Part shown: positions 6,587 through 12,539 of the stretch, in pieces
Layout of the letters: each line of letters begins with the position of its first letter
Position numbering within the stretch: position 1 is the stretch's first letter
IMG/VR virus record: IMGVR_UViG_3300022209_000018
Span: 1-23,679 of that record
DNA: 23,679 nt
Reading direction: 5' to 3' (one strand)
DNA from: a virus
Program-made: the position numbers and the translations under genes
The notes under the pieces: model-generated
What the model saw: only the letters and a program-made list of their open reading frames with translations
The model's database searches: none
Told to the model about the DNA's origin: nothing

Positions 6587-6724
6587 TTAAGAAATCCACC
6601 AAGGCGTAAAATACAGCCAGCACCAGGTAGCGACCACGCACCAGCCGAGCAATACCAGCCACGCGCCCTCGATCGCCACGTAGACGAGCGTTAACAGTTC
6701 GTGAGAGGTGTTCGTGATTTTCAT
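6587..6724 (-). CDS. Small membrane protein (45 residues)
   Basis: ATG at 6724 with AAGGGG upstream, TAA at 6587. The product starts MKITNTSHELLTLVYVAIEG and continues into a Trp-rich hydrophobic helix (WLVLLGWCVVATWCWLYF). One or two membrane passes predicted. It lies two bases after the stop of its upstream neighbour, so it belongs to the same mRNA. Function unknown. Confidence 0.5.
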   Translation of the reverse strand: MKITNTSHELLTLVYVAIEGAWLVLLGWCVVATWCWLYFTPWWIS

Positions 6725-6726
6725 GG

Positions 6727-6855
6727 TCAACCCCTTGGAGCCATGGCCTTAAGCCCACCACACAGCAACACAAGCGCTGCAATGGCAATGATGCCTAGAA
6801 CTTCAATCCATCCCGGCAAAACTTCGGTTGTTGGTTCGGCTTTGTCTTTGTTCAT
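6727..6855 (-). CDS. Small membrane protein (42 residues)
   Basis: ATG at 6855 overlaps the stop of the HTH gene (ATGA). The product has a charged N-terminus (MNKDKAEPTTEVLPGW) then one hydrophobic helix (VLGIIAIAALVLLCGGL) and a short basic tail, predicting a single-pass inner-membrane protein. Coupling to the regulator gene suggests it is expressed with it; role unknown. Confidence 0.55.
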   Translation of the reverse strand: MNKDKAEPTTEVLPGWIEVLGIIAIAALVLLCGGLKAMAPRG

Positions 6856-7130
6856 GCTGCGGATTCCTTCGCGGTTAAGAGCGGCAACAGTTGCGCACGC
6901 CAGTTGTGCGCGCTGATGTGAAAGTGTGCGGCGCTAATTTCGTGCGTTCTACTGGCGACGAGCGTAAACAGCACCGGGAAAGAGCACTCGAATCCATCAG
7001 GCGAAACGTAGTTGTCGATTGTCCGCTTGCTGCAATTGAGCAAGTCTGCGGCCTGCTGATAGGTCAGGCCAAGCGCGCTTAGAAGTGCGCGCATCTCGTC
7101 GGGTGTCGGTGGCCTGTAATTATTCTTCAC
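6852..7130 (-). CDS. Helix-turn-helix transcriptional regulator
   Basis: 92 residues from GTG 7130. Residues 8-45 (PTPDEMRALLSALGLTYQQA then ADLLNCSKRTIDNYVSPDG) form a Cro/XRE-like HTH: LTYQQAADLLNC is helix 2 and KRTIDNYV the recognition helix. The rest is a small alpha/beta part (FPVLFTLVASRTHEI). I chose GTG 7130 over the far-upstream ATG 7229 because AAGGCG stands before it, it overlaps the preceding stop by only 11 bases, and the domain starts there. Likely regulates this operon or the early promoters; the dyad at 9336-9357 is a candidate operator (inference). Confidence 0.7.
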   Translation of the reverse strand: MKNNYRPPTPDEMRALLSALGLTYQQAADLLNCSKRTIDNYVSPDGFECSFPVLFTLVASRTHEISAAHFHISAHNWRAQLLPLLTAKESAA

Positions 7131-7344
7131 TTGATTGGCGCCTTTTTTTGATCGGCAAGAAACCCTCGATCGTGGTATTGATTTTTCCACGTTCAAACTT
7201 TGGCGAAGGCGTGCGGTTGCTCCAGTCAATGCCGTTCGTTATCTGCAGGGCATGGGCTTGTACATTTGAAAAAACGCCAGTTTGTAAATACCTGAGCGTT
7301 TGCCACCGGTAGAGCCTTTGTTCGTTGATGTTGCCGAGAGTCAT
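7120..7344 (-). CDS. Hypothetical 74-residue protein
   Basis: ATG 7344 shares its A with the preceding TAA, with GAGGAC eight bases upstream. The product is polar and basic at the end (LPIKKRRQSSEE), with a central QAHALQITNGIDWSNRTPSP stretch. No known motif; possibly a small nucleic-acid-binding protein because it is encoded directly before and overlapping the HTH gene, but that is only context. Confidence 0.6.
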   Translation of the reverse strand: MTLGNINEQRLYRWQTLRYLQTGVFSNVQAHALQITNGIDWSNRTPSPKFERGKINTTIEGFLPIKKRRQSSEE

Positions 7345-7688
7345 TAGAATGTCCTCAGTTCGTCGCGTGCACGCTCATAATCGTAATCACCGCGATCGTC
7401 TTGACCCCAATCGCTCGACGCTTTGTCCTGCGCAGCTTCAAGCGCGTACTCAAAGACATCTTGTCCCATGTGTTCAATGAGCCAGTCTTCGCCATCGTCA
7501 GAGCGCTCGCCGTTAATCCATACGGCGCAAGATTCGAGCTCGCCACCTTCGGGCGGATAGCAGTCTTCAGCGGGGCCGTAAGTCTTGCCGGGGTCATAGG
7601 GTGAGAATTCCCAATCTACCTGTACTTCTAGGAAGTTATCGCTGCCTAAATCTATTTCTACATACGTTGTTGTTGTTTGGTTTTCCAT
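7344..7688 (-). CDS. Hypothetical acidic protein (114 residues)
   Basis: Start 7688 (MENQTTTTYVEIDLG) is preferred over ATG 7694 because the AAGGA site sits 7 bases before it and touches the other. The product is very acidic (YGPAEDCYPPEGGELESCAV, then a DE/DW-rich C-terminal half), with a beta-strand-like start. Acidic phage proteins of this kind may be DNA mimics, but no specific family is recognised. Its 5' leader is one of the repeated leaders of this operon. Confidence 0.65.
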   Translation of the reverse strand: MENQTTTTYVEIDLGSDNFLEVQVDWEFSPYDPGKTYGPAEDCYPPEGGELESCAVWINGERSDDGEDWLIEHMGQDVFEYALEAAQDKASSDWGQDDRGDYDYERARDELRTF

Positions 7689-7708
7689 TGTCATTCCTTG
7701 TTTCAGAG
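7689..7708 (-). promoter_or_regulatory. Repeated operon leader, copy 1
   Basis: Read on the minus strand as CTCTGAAACAAGGA immediately before the 7688 start. It shares CTCTGAAA and the AAGGA ribosome site with leaders at 8031, 8700 and 9172. Confidence 0.6.
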
Positions 7709-7718
7709 TTTTTGTGAT

Positions 7719-8030
7719 TCAGGCTGCTACAGCCATCGCGGCGACATCTTTGCGTGCACTCACACGCAAAGCGATTTGATCGGTATGCGTTGTATGCGCC
7801 GTTATGAGTTGCTTGCTCGGGTCGAGTTTTTTAGCAATCGCCTTCCAATCAGTGCGCGCCACATTCGACTCAACTAGCTTGGCTTCGAAGGCTTCGCCAA
7901 TTAAGTGCTCGGCGCCAGCTTCGATCAGGGTGTCTTTAATCTCAGCGTAACGCGCTTTAATCGCTGCTTCCTGAGTCTTGAGTACGCCGGCCTCGTCGGC
8001 TAGCGAGTTTAGGTTGTCCAGTTTTTTCAT
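7719..8030 (-). CDS. Coiled-coil phage protein (103 residues)
   Basis: MKKLDNLNSLADEAGVLKTQ leads into a helix with heptads (EAAIKARYAEIKDTLIEAGA), then a beta segment (AFEAKLVESNVARTDW), then KAIAKKL and TTHTDQIALRVSARK. This helix, strand, W, helix, RVSAR layout matches from memory a widespread unannotated phage family in early operons. ATG 8030 has AAGGATAAAG just upstream. The function is not known; the family is usually cytoplasmic. Confidence 0.7.
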   Translation of the reverse strand: MKKLDNLNSLADEAGVLKTQEAAIKARYAEIKDTLIEAGAEHLIGEAFEAKLVESNVARTDWKAIAKKLDPSKQLITAHTTHTDQIALRVSARKDVAAMAVAA

Positions 8031-8052
8031 TGTCTTTATCCTTGTTTCAGAG
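8031..8052 (-). promoter_or_regulatory. Repeated operon leader, copy 2
   Basis: Minus-strand CTCTGAAACAAGGATAAAGACA directly before ATG 8030. Nearly identical to the leader at 9172, differing by a 3-base deletion. It contains the ribosome site AAGGA. Confidence 0.75.
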
Positions 8053-8102
8053 TTCGATTAAAGCGATCGCACCAGAACCGCATGCGATTCTGGGTCAAGG
8101 CT

Positions 8103-8699
8103 TTAAGCGTAGGCCGTCCAATGCGACGACTTGTAAACGGCGGCGCCTGCGACAATTGCAGCAGGTTCCATTTTGTAGGCGTTCGCGTAGCTTTCGATCC
8201 GCACTGCGCCTTTTGTAGCGCGCTTGATCATCGGTTTGGCGTCTTTCTTAAACTCGCCAACGCTCGGCACGCTGTCGCCTTTCATATTTCCGGTTTCCTT
8301 TGAATCGGCACAAATGGCGATAATCTCGACAGACTTTTTGCCGACCAATCGTAGAACCTGGTAATAGTCGATATTCGTTTGATCGTATCCCCACGAACAG
8401 CGCAGAACGTCACCGACATCCAGGCCGCGATCAGCGCTGCTACGTGCGGCGCGGCTCGCTTTCTTTGTTTCTTCAACGGCCCATGTTTCGATCGCATGGT
8501 CTGCAATTTTCTTGTGGGCCGCTGCCATCGTTTTGTATTTATAGTGGTAATCAGGCTTGGCGCGTTTGCCAGCGAAACACTTCACAACCGGCTCGCCTTT
8601 GTTTGTTGCGTAAAGGTAAGCAACCGCTGTGCTGTTTTTGTCTTTGATTACGACGGCGCCTTTGGGGATGTAAAATTCGCGGGTAAGTTTGATTCTCAT
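8103..8699 (-). CDS. Conserved hypothetical phage/plasmid protein (198 residues)
   Basis: Starts MRIKLTREFYIPKGAVVIKD. The middle (residues ~70-140) holds a conserved-looking domain: DVGDVLRCSWGYDQTNIDYY then QVLRLVGKKSVEIIAI, with MKGDSVPSVGEF after it. From memory, C-S-W-G-Y-D/E-Q-T-N-I/V-D-Y/F-Y-Q-V proteins occur in many phages and plasmids without a known activity. N- and C-terminal flanks are basic and Ala-rich. ATG 8699 is preceded by TTAGGATC. No catalytic motif of a known class is visible. Confidence 0.75.
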   Translation of the reverse strand: MRIKLTREFYIPKGAVVIKDKNSTAVAYLYATNKGEPVVKCFAGKRAKPDYHYKYKTMAAAHKKIADHAIETWAVEETKKASRAARSSADRGLDVGDVLRCSWGYDQTNIDYYQVLRLVGKKSVEIIAICADSKETGNMKGDSVPSVGEFKKDAKPMIKRATKGAVRIESYANAYKMEPAAIVAGAAVYKSSHWTAYA

Positions 8700-8721
8700 G
8701 ACGTGATCCTAATTTTCAGAG
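8700..8721 (-). promoter_or_regulatory. Repeated operon leader, copy 3 (diverged)
   Basis: Minus-strand CTCTGAAAATTAGGATCACG before ATG 8699 keeps CTCTGAAA and AGGAT but differs between them. Confidence 0.5.
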
Positions 8722-8733
8722 TTTCAGTCAATG

Positions 8734-8766
8734 TGACCGCACTAGCGGCGCGTGGCCGCTAGGTCA
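8734..8766. other. Strong hairpin in the gap between two minus-strand genes
   Basis: CTAGCGGC (8742-8749), loop GCGTG, GCCGCTAG (8755-8762), an 8-bp perfect stem, with outer TGAC/GTCA pairing around a 4-base bulge. No T tract follows on the minus strand, so it is more likely an mRNA processing or stability element, or a leaky terminator, than a full terminator. Confidence 0.65.
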
Positions 8767-8774
8767 GGACATTG

Positions 8775-8966
8775 CTAAGCGCAAAGCTTGTTCGCGTATT
8801 CGATGGCCTGCGCTTTCATGTGCGCGGGATAGATGACCATCGCGTCGAGTGTTTTGTCGGCGTCGGTATCTTTTAGGGTTACGCCGATTCGTCCGTCGTT
8901 CATGGTGCGGACTGTCGACTCAAGACCCCAGCGCTTGTTATTTATGTTGTAAATGATGTTGTTCAT
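8775..8966 (-). CDS. Hypothetical 63-residue protein
   Basis: Start 8966 (MNNIIYNINNKRWGLESTVR) chosen for the CTGAAAGGAACAAC site directly upstream; an ATG at 8996 lies upstream of that leader. The product is a likely small alpha/beta fold (GRIGVTLKDTDADKTLDAMVI, then a helix AHMKAQAIEYANKLCA). No family recognised. Confidence 0.6.
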   Translation of the reverse strand: MNNIIYNINNKRWGLESTVRTMNDGRIGVTLKDTDADKTLDAMVIYPAHMKAQAIEYANKLCA

Positions 8967-8976
8967 GTTGTTCCTT

Positions 8977-9171
8977 TCAGGTTTTGACGCACTCATAATT
9001 AACGCCAGCAGTACCGTACAGACTTTTTATTTCTTCCGCGCTTTCGCCGCGACTTGTCAGCCATTCGATACACTTTGCACAAATGCCATATCCTGTATCG
9101 CGGTTGTAATGTTGTTTCCAGCGACCAGCAGATTCTCCGCAGCAGCAACATTCTAAATTTCTTAATTTCAT
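8977..9171 (-). CDS. Zinc-ribbon-like small protein (64 residues)
   Basis: MKLRNLECCCCGESAGRWKQ carries a Cys cluster (C8-C11) that pairs with a second CAKC (near residues 30-33) as in a zinc ribbon: CCCCGESAG ... GYGICAKCIEW. A helical end with an EEIKSLYG segment follows. First gene of the minus-strand operon, start 9171 with AAGGATAAAG upstream; the ATG at 9210 lies inside the leader. Likely binds zinc; partner unknown. Confidence 0.65.
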   Translation of the reverse strand: MKLRNLECCCCGESAGRWKQHYNRDTGYGICAKCIEWLTSRGESAEEIKSLYGTAGVNYECVKT

Positions 9172-9190
9172 TGTCTTTATCCTTTCAGAG
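9172..9190 (-). promoter_or_regulatory. Repeated operon leader, copy 4
   Basis: Minus-strand CTCTGAAAGGATAAAGACA before ATG 9171, matching the 8031 leader except for a 3-base deletion. It is the most upstream copy. Confidence 0.75.
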
Positions 9191-9335
9191 TGAGTCGTTA
9201 GCGGCTGCACACTCTCAAGTGCGCATGCGATAACGTGGTAAGTGTTCCCCTCCCGCCGCCGCGCCTTTCGGCCGGTGAGACTTTGGTTATCGCTAAACAG
9301 CGCCAGGGAGTCCGTCCGTTTTGGGTTTCGTTTCT

Positions 9336-9357
9336 CTATGCAGCTATAGTCTCATAG
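9336..9357. promoter_or_regulatory. Dyad-symmetric operator candidate
   Basis: CTATG CAG CTATAG TCT CATAG: the outer pentamers are inverted copies and the centre is a 6-base palindrome, so 16 of 22 positions are symmetric. It overlaps the putative minus-strand promoter, the usual place for a repressor site. Confidence 0.5.
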
Positions 9358-9582
9358 TGAAGAATGTGCGTCAAGCACTAATTCAACAAACATTGAAAAT
9401 AATCGCGAATAAGATTACTATTCCATGCAGTCAAAATAAAAGCGCCACAGCATGCAGATTATTCGCTTGCTGGCCTATGTTTTGCATGGGAAAAAGGCGG
9501 GGTATTCCGGCGGGTGTTGTTCTAAAATGGGTTTGATTTTTAGTTTTGGCCTGCGTTACCGATTCCGGGTTGCTTCTCCCGT

Positions 9583-9608
9583 CCCGCTTTACGGTAGCGC
9601 GGGCCTTT
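9583..9608 (+). terminator. Rho-independent terminator candidate
   Basis: CCCGC (9583-9587) pairs with GCGGG (9599-9603), with a further GCT/AGC pairing possible inside, and is followed by CCTTTTTA. Orientation is plus. No called gene ends just before it, so it may end a short untranslated transcript. Confidence 0.45.
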
Positions 9609-9681
9609 TTAGGCGGGTGGGATTGCTGCCTAGAATTGATTTAGAGCCGTTTAATTGATTGGGCGCTATGTTGCCCTAGGT

Positions 9682-9710
9682 TTGACGAGATAATGGCTTA
9701 GAATTGGAAT
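9682..9710 (+). promoter_or_regulatory. Sigma70-like promoter candidate for the 9785 gene
   Basis: TTGACG at 9682-9687, 17-base spacer, TGGAAT at 9705-9710 (4 of 6 consensus). It stands 75 bases before the coiled-coil gene. Confidence 0.35.
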
Positions 9711-9784
9711 AGTGGCGATTTAGAGGGTGTTTTGGAGGTTTCCATGTGGATAAGTGAGCGCTTTTAACAAGATCAGGGGTTTAG

Positions 9785-10111
9785 ATGGTGGGCAAGTTCG
9801 AGCAGGACATGAAGTTAATTTTCAATGAGTTCATGCAAAAGGCAGGCGATGCAATCGAACTAGAAGCTGGGCGGTCTTGCGAGGGGCTAGAGTTGCGGTT
9901 AGAAGGCGAGGAGTTTAGGCGGCTGGAGGACCTACATCTGGATTTGAGGCGGGCTAATATTGAAGTTGAAAGGCGTAATTATGCGCTAGAGAGGGCGGCA
10001 GATATTGCGAAGGATAGGTGCGCGGAGCTCGAACAGGAGAACCGGCGGCTGGTTGAACAGGTTAACGGGCTTAAAGAAGTTATCGCGGAATCTCAAAGGA
10101 ATAAACTTTAA
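9785..10111 (+). CDS. Coiled-coil protein (108 residues)
   Basis: ATG 9785 with AGGGG about eight bases upstream. The product is almost fully helical and charged, with long heptad-like runs (LRRANIEVERRNYALERAAD, ELEQENRRLVEQVNGLKEVI). No enzymatic motif. It sits alone between a control region and the putative origin; it could be an origin-binding or tail-less scaffold-type protein, but the sequence only supports a coiled coil. Confidence 0.65.
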   Translation: MVGKFEQDMKLIFNEFMQKAGDAIELEAGRSCEGLELRLEGEEFRRLEDLHLDLRRANIEVERRNYALERAADIAKDRCAELEQENRRLVEQVNGLKEVIAESQRNKL

Positions 10112-10263
10112 TTACTGGACCTCCCCTGCGTGTGCGCGTAACGTGCGCGCGCGTATTTTAACTAAGCAGATTGAGAAGAGGGAAAAAAAACAACGGGGTT
10201 GAATTTGACGGGCTGGAGTTCGGGAATGACTTTGCCGCCCGAATCTGCGTTTGTCAAGTTAAC

Positions 10264-10285
10264 TTTTGGTAATGTTTTGGTAATG
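10264..10285 (+). repeat. Perfect 11-bp tandem direct repeat
   Basis: TTTTGGTAATG occurs twice back to back (10264-10274, 10275-10285), just before the iteron-like array. Confidence 0.9.
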
Positions 10286-10297
10286 TTTCAAGGCTAT

Positions 10298-10361
10298 AGT
10301 ATATAGTGAGGTGAAAGTATATAGTGGTGAATAGTATATAGTAAAGCTCTCGCTATATACT
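10298..10361 (+). repeat. Iteron-like direct repeats AGTATATAGT with an inverted copy
   Basis: AGTATATAGT occurs at 10298-10307, 10316-10325 and 10333-10342, spaced 18 and 17 bases, and the first two share a following GTG(A)GGTGAA-type spacer. An inverted match (CTATATACT, 10353-10361) follows, then CTATATATAA at 10371. A spacing of 17-18 bp is unlike CRISPR and typical of initiator or repressor binding arrays. Confidence 0.8.
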
Positions 10362-10499
10362 ATGCAATCGCTATATATAAAGTTCTCGCGATCTTAGTGC
10401 GATAGGTTAACGAGCTTGTTTAGCGCGAATAATCGCATTGTCAAGTTTTACCGAACAATCATCATCTAAAGTTGGCACGGCTTTTGACAGTCCACAGCC

Positions 10500-10591
10500 T
10501 GTGAATAAGCGGTGGATAACTAGTTGGCATGGTTATTGACAGCGCACAGGTTATCCACAATTAATGGAGTTTGTGCATAACCTGTGGATAA
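10500..10591. promoter_or_regulatory. Cluster of DnaA boxes
   Basis: Four perfect matches to TTATNCACA: 10500-10508 (reverse), 10551-10559 (forward), 10572-10580 (reverse), 10583-10591 (reverse), plus one-mismatch GGTGGATAA at 10511-10519. CACAGGTTAT (10545-10554) and ATAACCTGTG (10577-10586) form a perfect 10-bp inverted repeat. Such density in 92 bases is far above chance and supports host DnaA binding. Confidence 0.8.
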
Positions 10592-10804
10592 GTCAAAACC
10601 CCCTTCGAGGGCAAGGCCCTGCCGTACTAGCACCGTTAGAAACTCGATCTACTTATTCCCGCTTACAACGCTCATCTAAATATTTATTTTTTTTGATCAG
10701 ATAAACTCCTACCATTAAGCAAGATTATCTTGACTATATGAGAAGCATCAATTAGCCTTTGGGCATGAAAAATACGCAGCAACCCCTGACGATAAGGTGC
10801 AGCC

Positions 10805-10981
10805 ATGAAAAAGCACACCCTAGACGATATGATAAATCAGGCCTATTCGAATGCGGCTCATTACAGGATGAGGGCTGAAAGCTTAGAGGCTCAAGCGGCA
10901 GAGCTAAAAAGAGTTGCCGCACGATGGGATGAGCAAAGAATAAAACTAGAATCACAAGATACTGAAGACAATACCGATTAA
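10805..10981 (+). CDS. Hypothetical 58-residue helical protein
   Basis: ATG 10805 with AAGGTG upstream. The product (MKKHTLDDMINQAYSNAAHY...) is polar, with a central heptad-like helix (RAESLEAQAAELKRVAARWD) and an acidic end. First gene after the putative origin. A minus-strand frame over the same bases (10752-11063) lacks a good ribosome site and is rejected. No family recognised. Confidence 0.55.
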   Translation: MKKHTLDDMINQAYSNAAHYRMRAESLEAQAAELKRVAARWDEQRIKLESQDTEDNTD

Positions 10982-11009
10982 GCTTTGAGTGGGTCACAAA
11001 GGCCAATCG

Positions 11010-11234
11010 ATGAACGTCAAAGCAACGCCAGTATTTGGCAAGACCGTATTTCGTAGCCGGCACGCAGATACAGGTAGTCCAATCAGAGACGGGATCTATG
11101 TTGAGACCATTGAACGCACAGGAGGATTTAATCGCGGCACATGGTACAGGCTAACTGATGGGCACGGGAAATTCTGGGAGTACCGCAAAAAATCAGTGAT
11201 TGAGCTCAGTGATCAGGAAGAGAGAAAGCAGTGA
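11010..11234 (+). CDS. Hypothetical 74-residue protein
   Basis: ATG 11010 with AAAGG seven bases upstream; a GTG at 10989 is an alternative. The product looks like a small beta fold: VFGKTVFRSRHADTG, YVETIERTGGFNRGTWYRLT, KFWEYRKKSVIEL. No known motif. Its stop overlaps the next GTG (11231). Confidence 0.55.
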   Translation: MNVKATPVFGKTVFRSRHADTGSPIRDGIYVETIERTGGFNRGTWYRLTDGHGKFWEYRKKSVIELSDQEERKQ

Positions 11235-11305
11235 GCGTGTACTACAACGAATTCGATCCCAGTGTCGTGAGATTGTTCTACTCGGCGCTGCGCTCAAGCT
11301 CATAA
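11231..11305 (+). pseudogene. Cut-off start of a phage cytosine methyltransferase-like gene
   Basis: GTG 11231 overlaps the preceding stop (GTGA) and encodes MSVYYNEFDPSVVRLFYSAL plus four residues before TAA 11303-11305. The opening V-Y-Y-N-E-F/I-D-P matches, from memory, the N-terminus of phage Dcm-like proteins, which normally continue with a W-L-R-N-L-I segment and the FAGIGG AdoMet motif. Here the reading frame runs into the antisense of the neighbouring minus-strand gene after about ten residues. It looks like a relic left by a recombination event near 11260-11278. Confidence 0.4.
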
Positions 11306-11562
11306 TCATCTGATGCGTCGAACTCAGCATCATTACCCGGCGATATCTTGAGCAGCTGCTCTCTGACCGCAAGATACACACCATGGCCGGGGATCCTAAC
11401 CAGGATGCAGTCTGCTCCGCGGTATTCATCGGGCAAATTGTCTTGCTCACACGGCCAGCGTACGCAATGCACCTCACACCCGACATACTCGGGATAGGTG
11501 TGGCACCACAGTACGATCGCTAAGTCGCCAGGTTCAGGTTTCATGTCAGGTTCAGTACTCAT
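11278..11562 (-). CDS. Hypothetical phage protein (94 residues)
   Basis: ATG 11562 overlaps the stop of the upstream gene (ATGA). The product opens with KPEPGDLAIVLWCHTYPEYV, a pattern seen in small phage proteins with a GDLA(I/V)V strand, then has Cys and Trp (CVRWPCEQDN), GHGVYLAV and an acidic end. Likely a small beta-barrel-like fold; function unknown. Its 3' end meets the plus-strand relic at 11278-11305, so the transcripts converge. Confidence 0.6.
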   Translation of the reverse strand: MSTEPDMKPEPGDLAIVLWCHTYPEYVGCEVHCVRWPCEQDNLPDEYRGADCILVRIPGHGVYLAVREQLLKISPGNDAEFDASDDYELERSAE

Positions 11563-11972
11563 TCGCCTGACTCCTTGAGTGCTTTGCGGGCAACATCTCG
11601 TGCGTGCTGTAAGTCGTTCACGTTGCGCAACTCGCAGATGCTCGCCTCGTTGTAACTTTGCAGCTCATCATCGGCAGCTACAAACGCCTCAAGCTCCGCG
11701 ATGCGCCTATCCCGCTTGTCGAGAGTCCGGGCGAACACGTCGCGCTCGTCCTCAAGTTCTGCGATGCGTGCTTTGGCTGCATCAATCTCATCCAGTAACG
11801 CCCCGGACGCCTTGAGCCGACTGACACGCCCCTCAAGCTCTGCGATGCGTGCTATCTGCTTGGCACAGTTCGCCGCGTCTTCATCAATGATGCGTTGGGC
11901 ATCGGCTAGGTTTCGGCGAAGAGACGCCAGTTCAACGCTTTGTGCCTCAAGTCGTCCGCTATAGTCACTCAT
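11559..11972 (-). CDS. Long coiled-coil protein (137 residues)
   Basis: Nearly the whole protein is a coiled coil of repeating RIAELE-type heptads (IARIAELEGRVSRLKASGAL, AKARIAELEDERDVFARTLD, RRIAELEAF). The repetition of IAELE at ~14-35 residue spacing may reflect internal duplication. Start overlaps the upstream stop (ATGA 11969-11972). Such proteins are common in phage accessory regions; no function can be read. Confidence 0.65.
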   Translation of the reverse strand: MSDYSGRLEAQSVELASLRRNLADAQRIIDEDAANCAKQIARIAELEGRVSRLKASGALLDEIDAAKARIAELEDERDVFARTLDKRDRRIAELEAFVAADDELQSYNEASICELRNVNDLQHARDVARKALKESGE

Positions 11973-12508
11973 TCACCTGCCTCCAGTGCTTGCCATAATT
12001 CCATATCGAGTTTTGCTCCTAAGATCTCGCCGTTGTTTCCAATGATCCCCATGTGATCTCGATGCCGAGCAATGGCAAATCTCAGTCGCTCATTATTGGT
12101 GGTTAATAGGTCGATGATTTCAGTGTCGACAATGATGGGATCAGGCTTGCTCATTTGTTCGGTTCCCGCGTTATCAGTGAGTAACTGTTTGGGGTTTTGC
12201 ATCTGCTTTGCGTAACGAAGATCAACCCAAGACAATGCACCCCTGCCTATTTTCGGCAGCCAAGAAAGGCTTACCTCTCCGTTGTTATTTTTTTCATTGG
12301 ATCCGCACCACATCTCTACAGTCACATCCAGCGGGTTAGAGTCGGCCAGCGGCGGTAATTCCATGCCGGCCACAAGATCACCATTCTTGTCCACGATGCT
12401 AATGGACACCGGTGACATGATTTTGAGTCGGTATTGATCTTTGGAAAATCCGATCCCGCCGATTATTTGCCGAAATAGAACATCTGACAGTTTCCAGTCG
12501 CCGAACAT
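11969..12508 (-). CDS. MFGDWK-family protein with C-terminal extension
   Basis: 179 residues. Residues 1-97 are a paralogue of the next gene upstream: MFGDWKLSD, YRLKIMSPVSISIVDKNGDL, WLPKIGRGALSWVDL all have counterparts there. Residues 98-179 are absent from the paralogue; they begin at RYAKQMQNPK and include an internal Met119 (base 12154) from which a 61-residue helical protein (MSKPDPIIVDTEIIDLL...) could start, so the extension may be a fused separate gene. Probably a beta-rich domain. Its leader (CATTGAGG before the ATG, minus strand) also resembles the paralogue's. Confidence 0.6.
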   Translation of the reverse strand: MFGDWKLSDVLFRQIIGGIGFSKDQYRLKIMSPVSISIVDKNGDLVAGMELPPLADSNPLDVTVEMWCGSNEKNNNGEVSLSWLPKIGRGALSWVDLRYAKQMQNPKQLLTDNAGTEQMSKPDPIIVDTEIIDLLTTNNERLRFAIARHRDHMGIIGNNGEILGAKLDMELWQALEAGE

Positions 12509-12539
12509 TGCTTGGCCCTCAATGCTTAGTCTTGTTGAG

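Larger units (their letters stand above)
9172..9784. other. Non-coding control region upstream of the minus-strand operon
   Basis: 613 bases without a supported gene. It must hold the promoter of the minus-strand operon: TTGACG on the minus strand (9369-9374) with a GACTAT-like -10 at 9346-9351 is a weak candidate that overlaps the dyad at 9336-9357. It also holds a terminator-like hairpin near 9583 and a plus-strand promoter candidate near 9682. Two plus-strand frames (9321-9536 and 9452-9658) have no ribosome site and unlikely composition. Confidence 0.6.
10112..10804. other. Putative origin of replication region
   Basis: 693 bases with no supported gene. In order it holds a GC-rich alternating stretch (10128-10152), an 11-bp tandem repeat (10264-10285), three iteron-like repeats plus an inverted copy (10298-10361), a cluster of DnaA boxes (10500-10591) containing a 10-bp inverted repeat and an overlapping TTGACA (10536-10541), a short GGGC/GCCC hairpin (about 10608-10620) and an AT-rich tract with eight consecutive T near 10678-10700. 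Iterons, DnaA boxes and an AT-rich unwinding tract together are the classic layout of a DnaA-assisted theta origin. Confidence 0.6.

Noticed and set aside
9321-9658. Two plus-strand frames in the control region
   Set aside because: No ribosome site, atypical composition, and they cross the terminator hairpin.
10298-10361. Possible CRISPR array
   Set aside because: Repeats are 10 bp at 17-18 bp spacing with no spacer-sized gaps; iteron or operator pattern instead.
10752-11063. Minus-strand frame overlapping the 10805-10981 gene
   Set aside because: Leu/Phe/His-rich shadow without a ribosome site; the plus-strand genes there have good sites and coupling.
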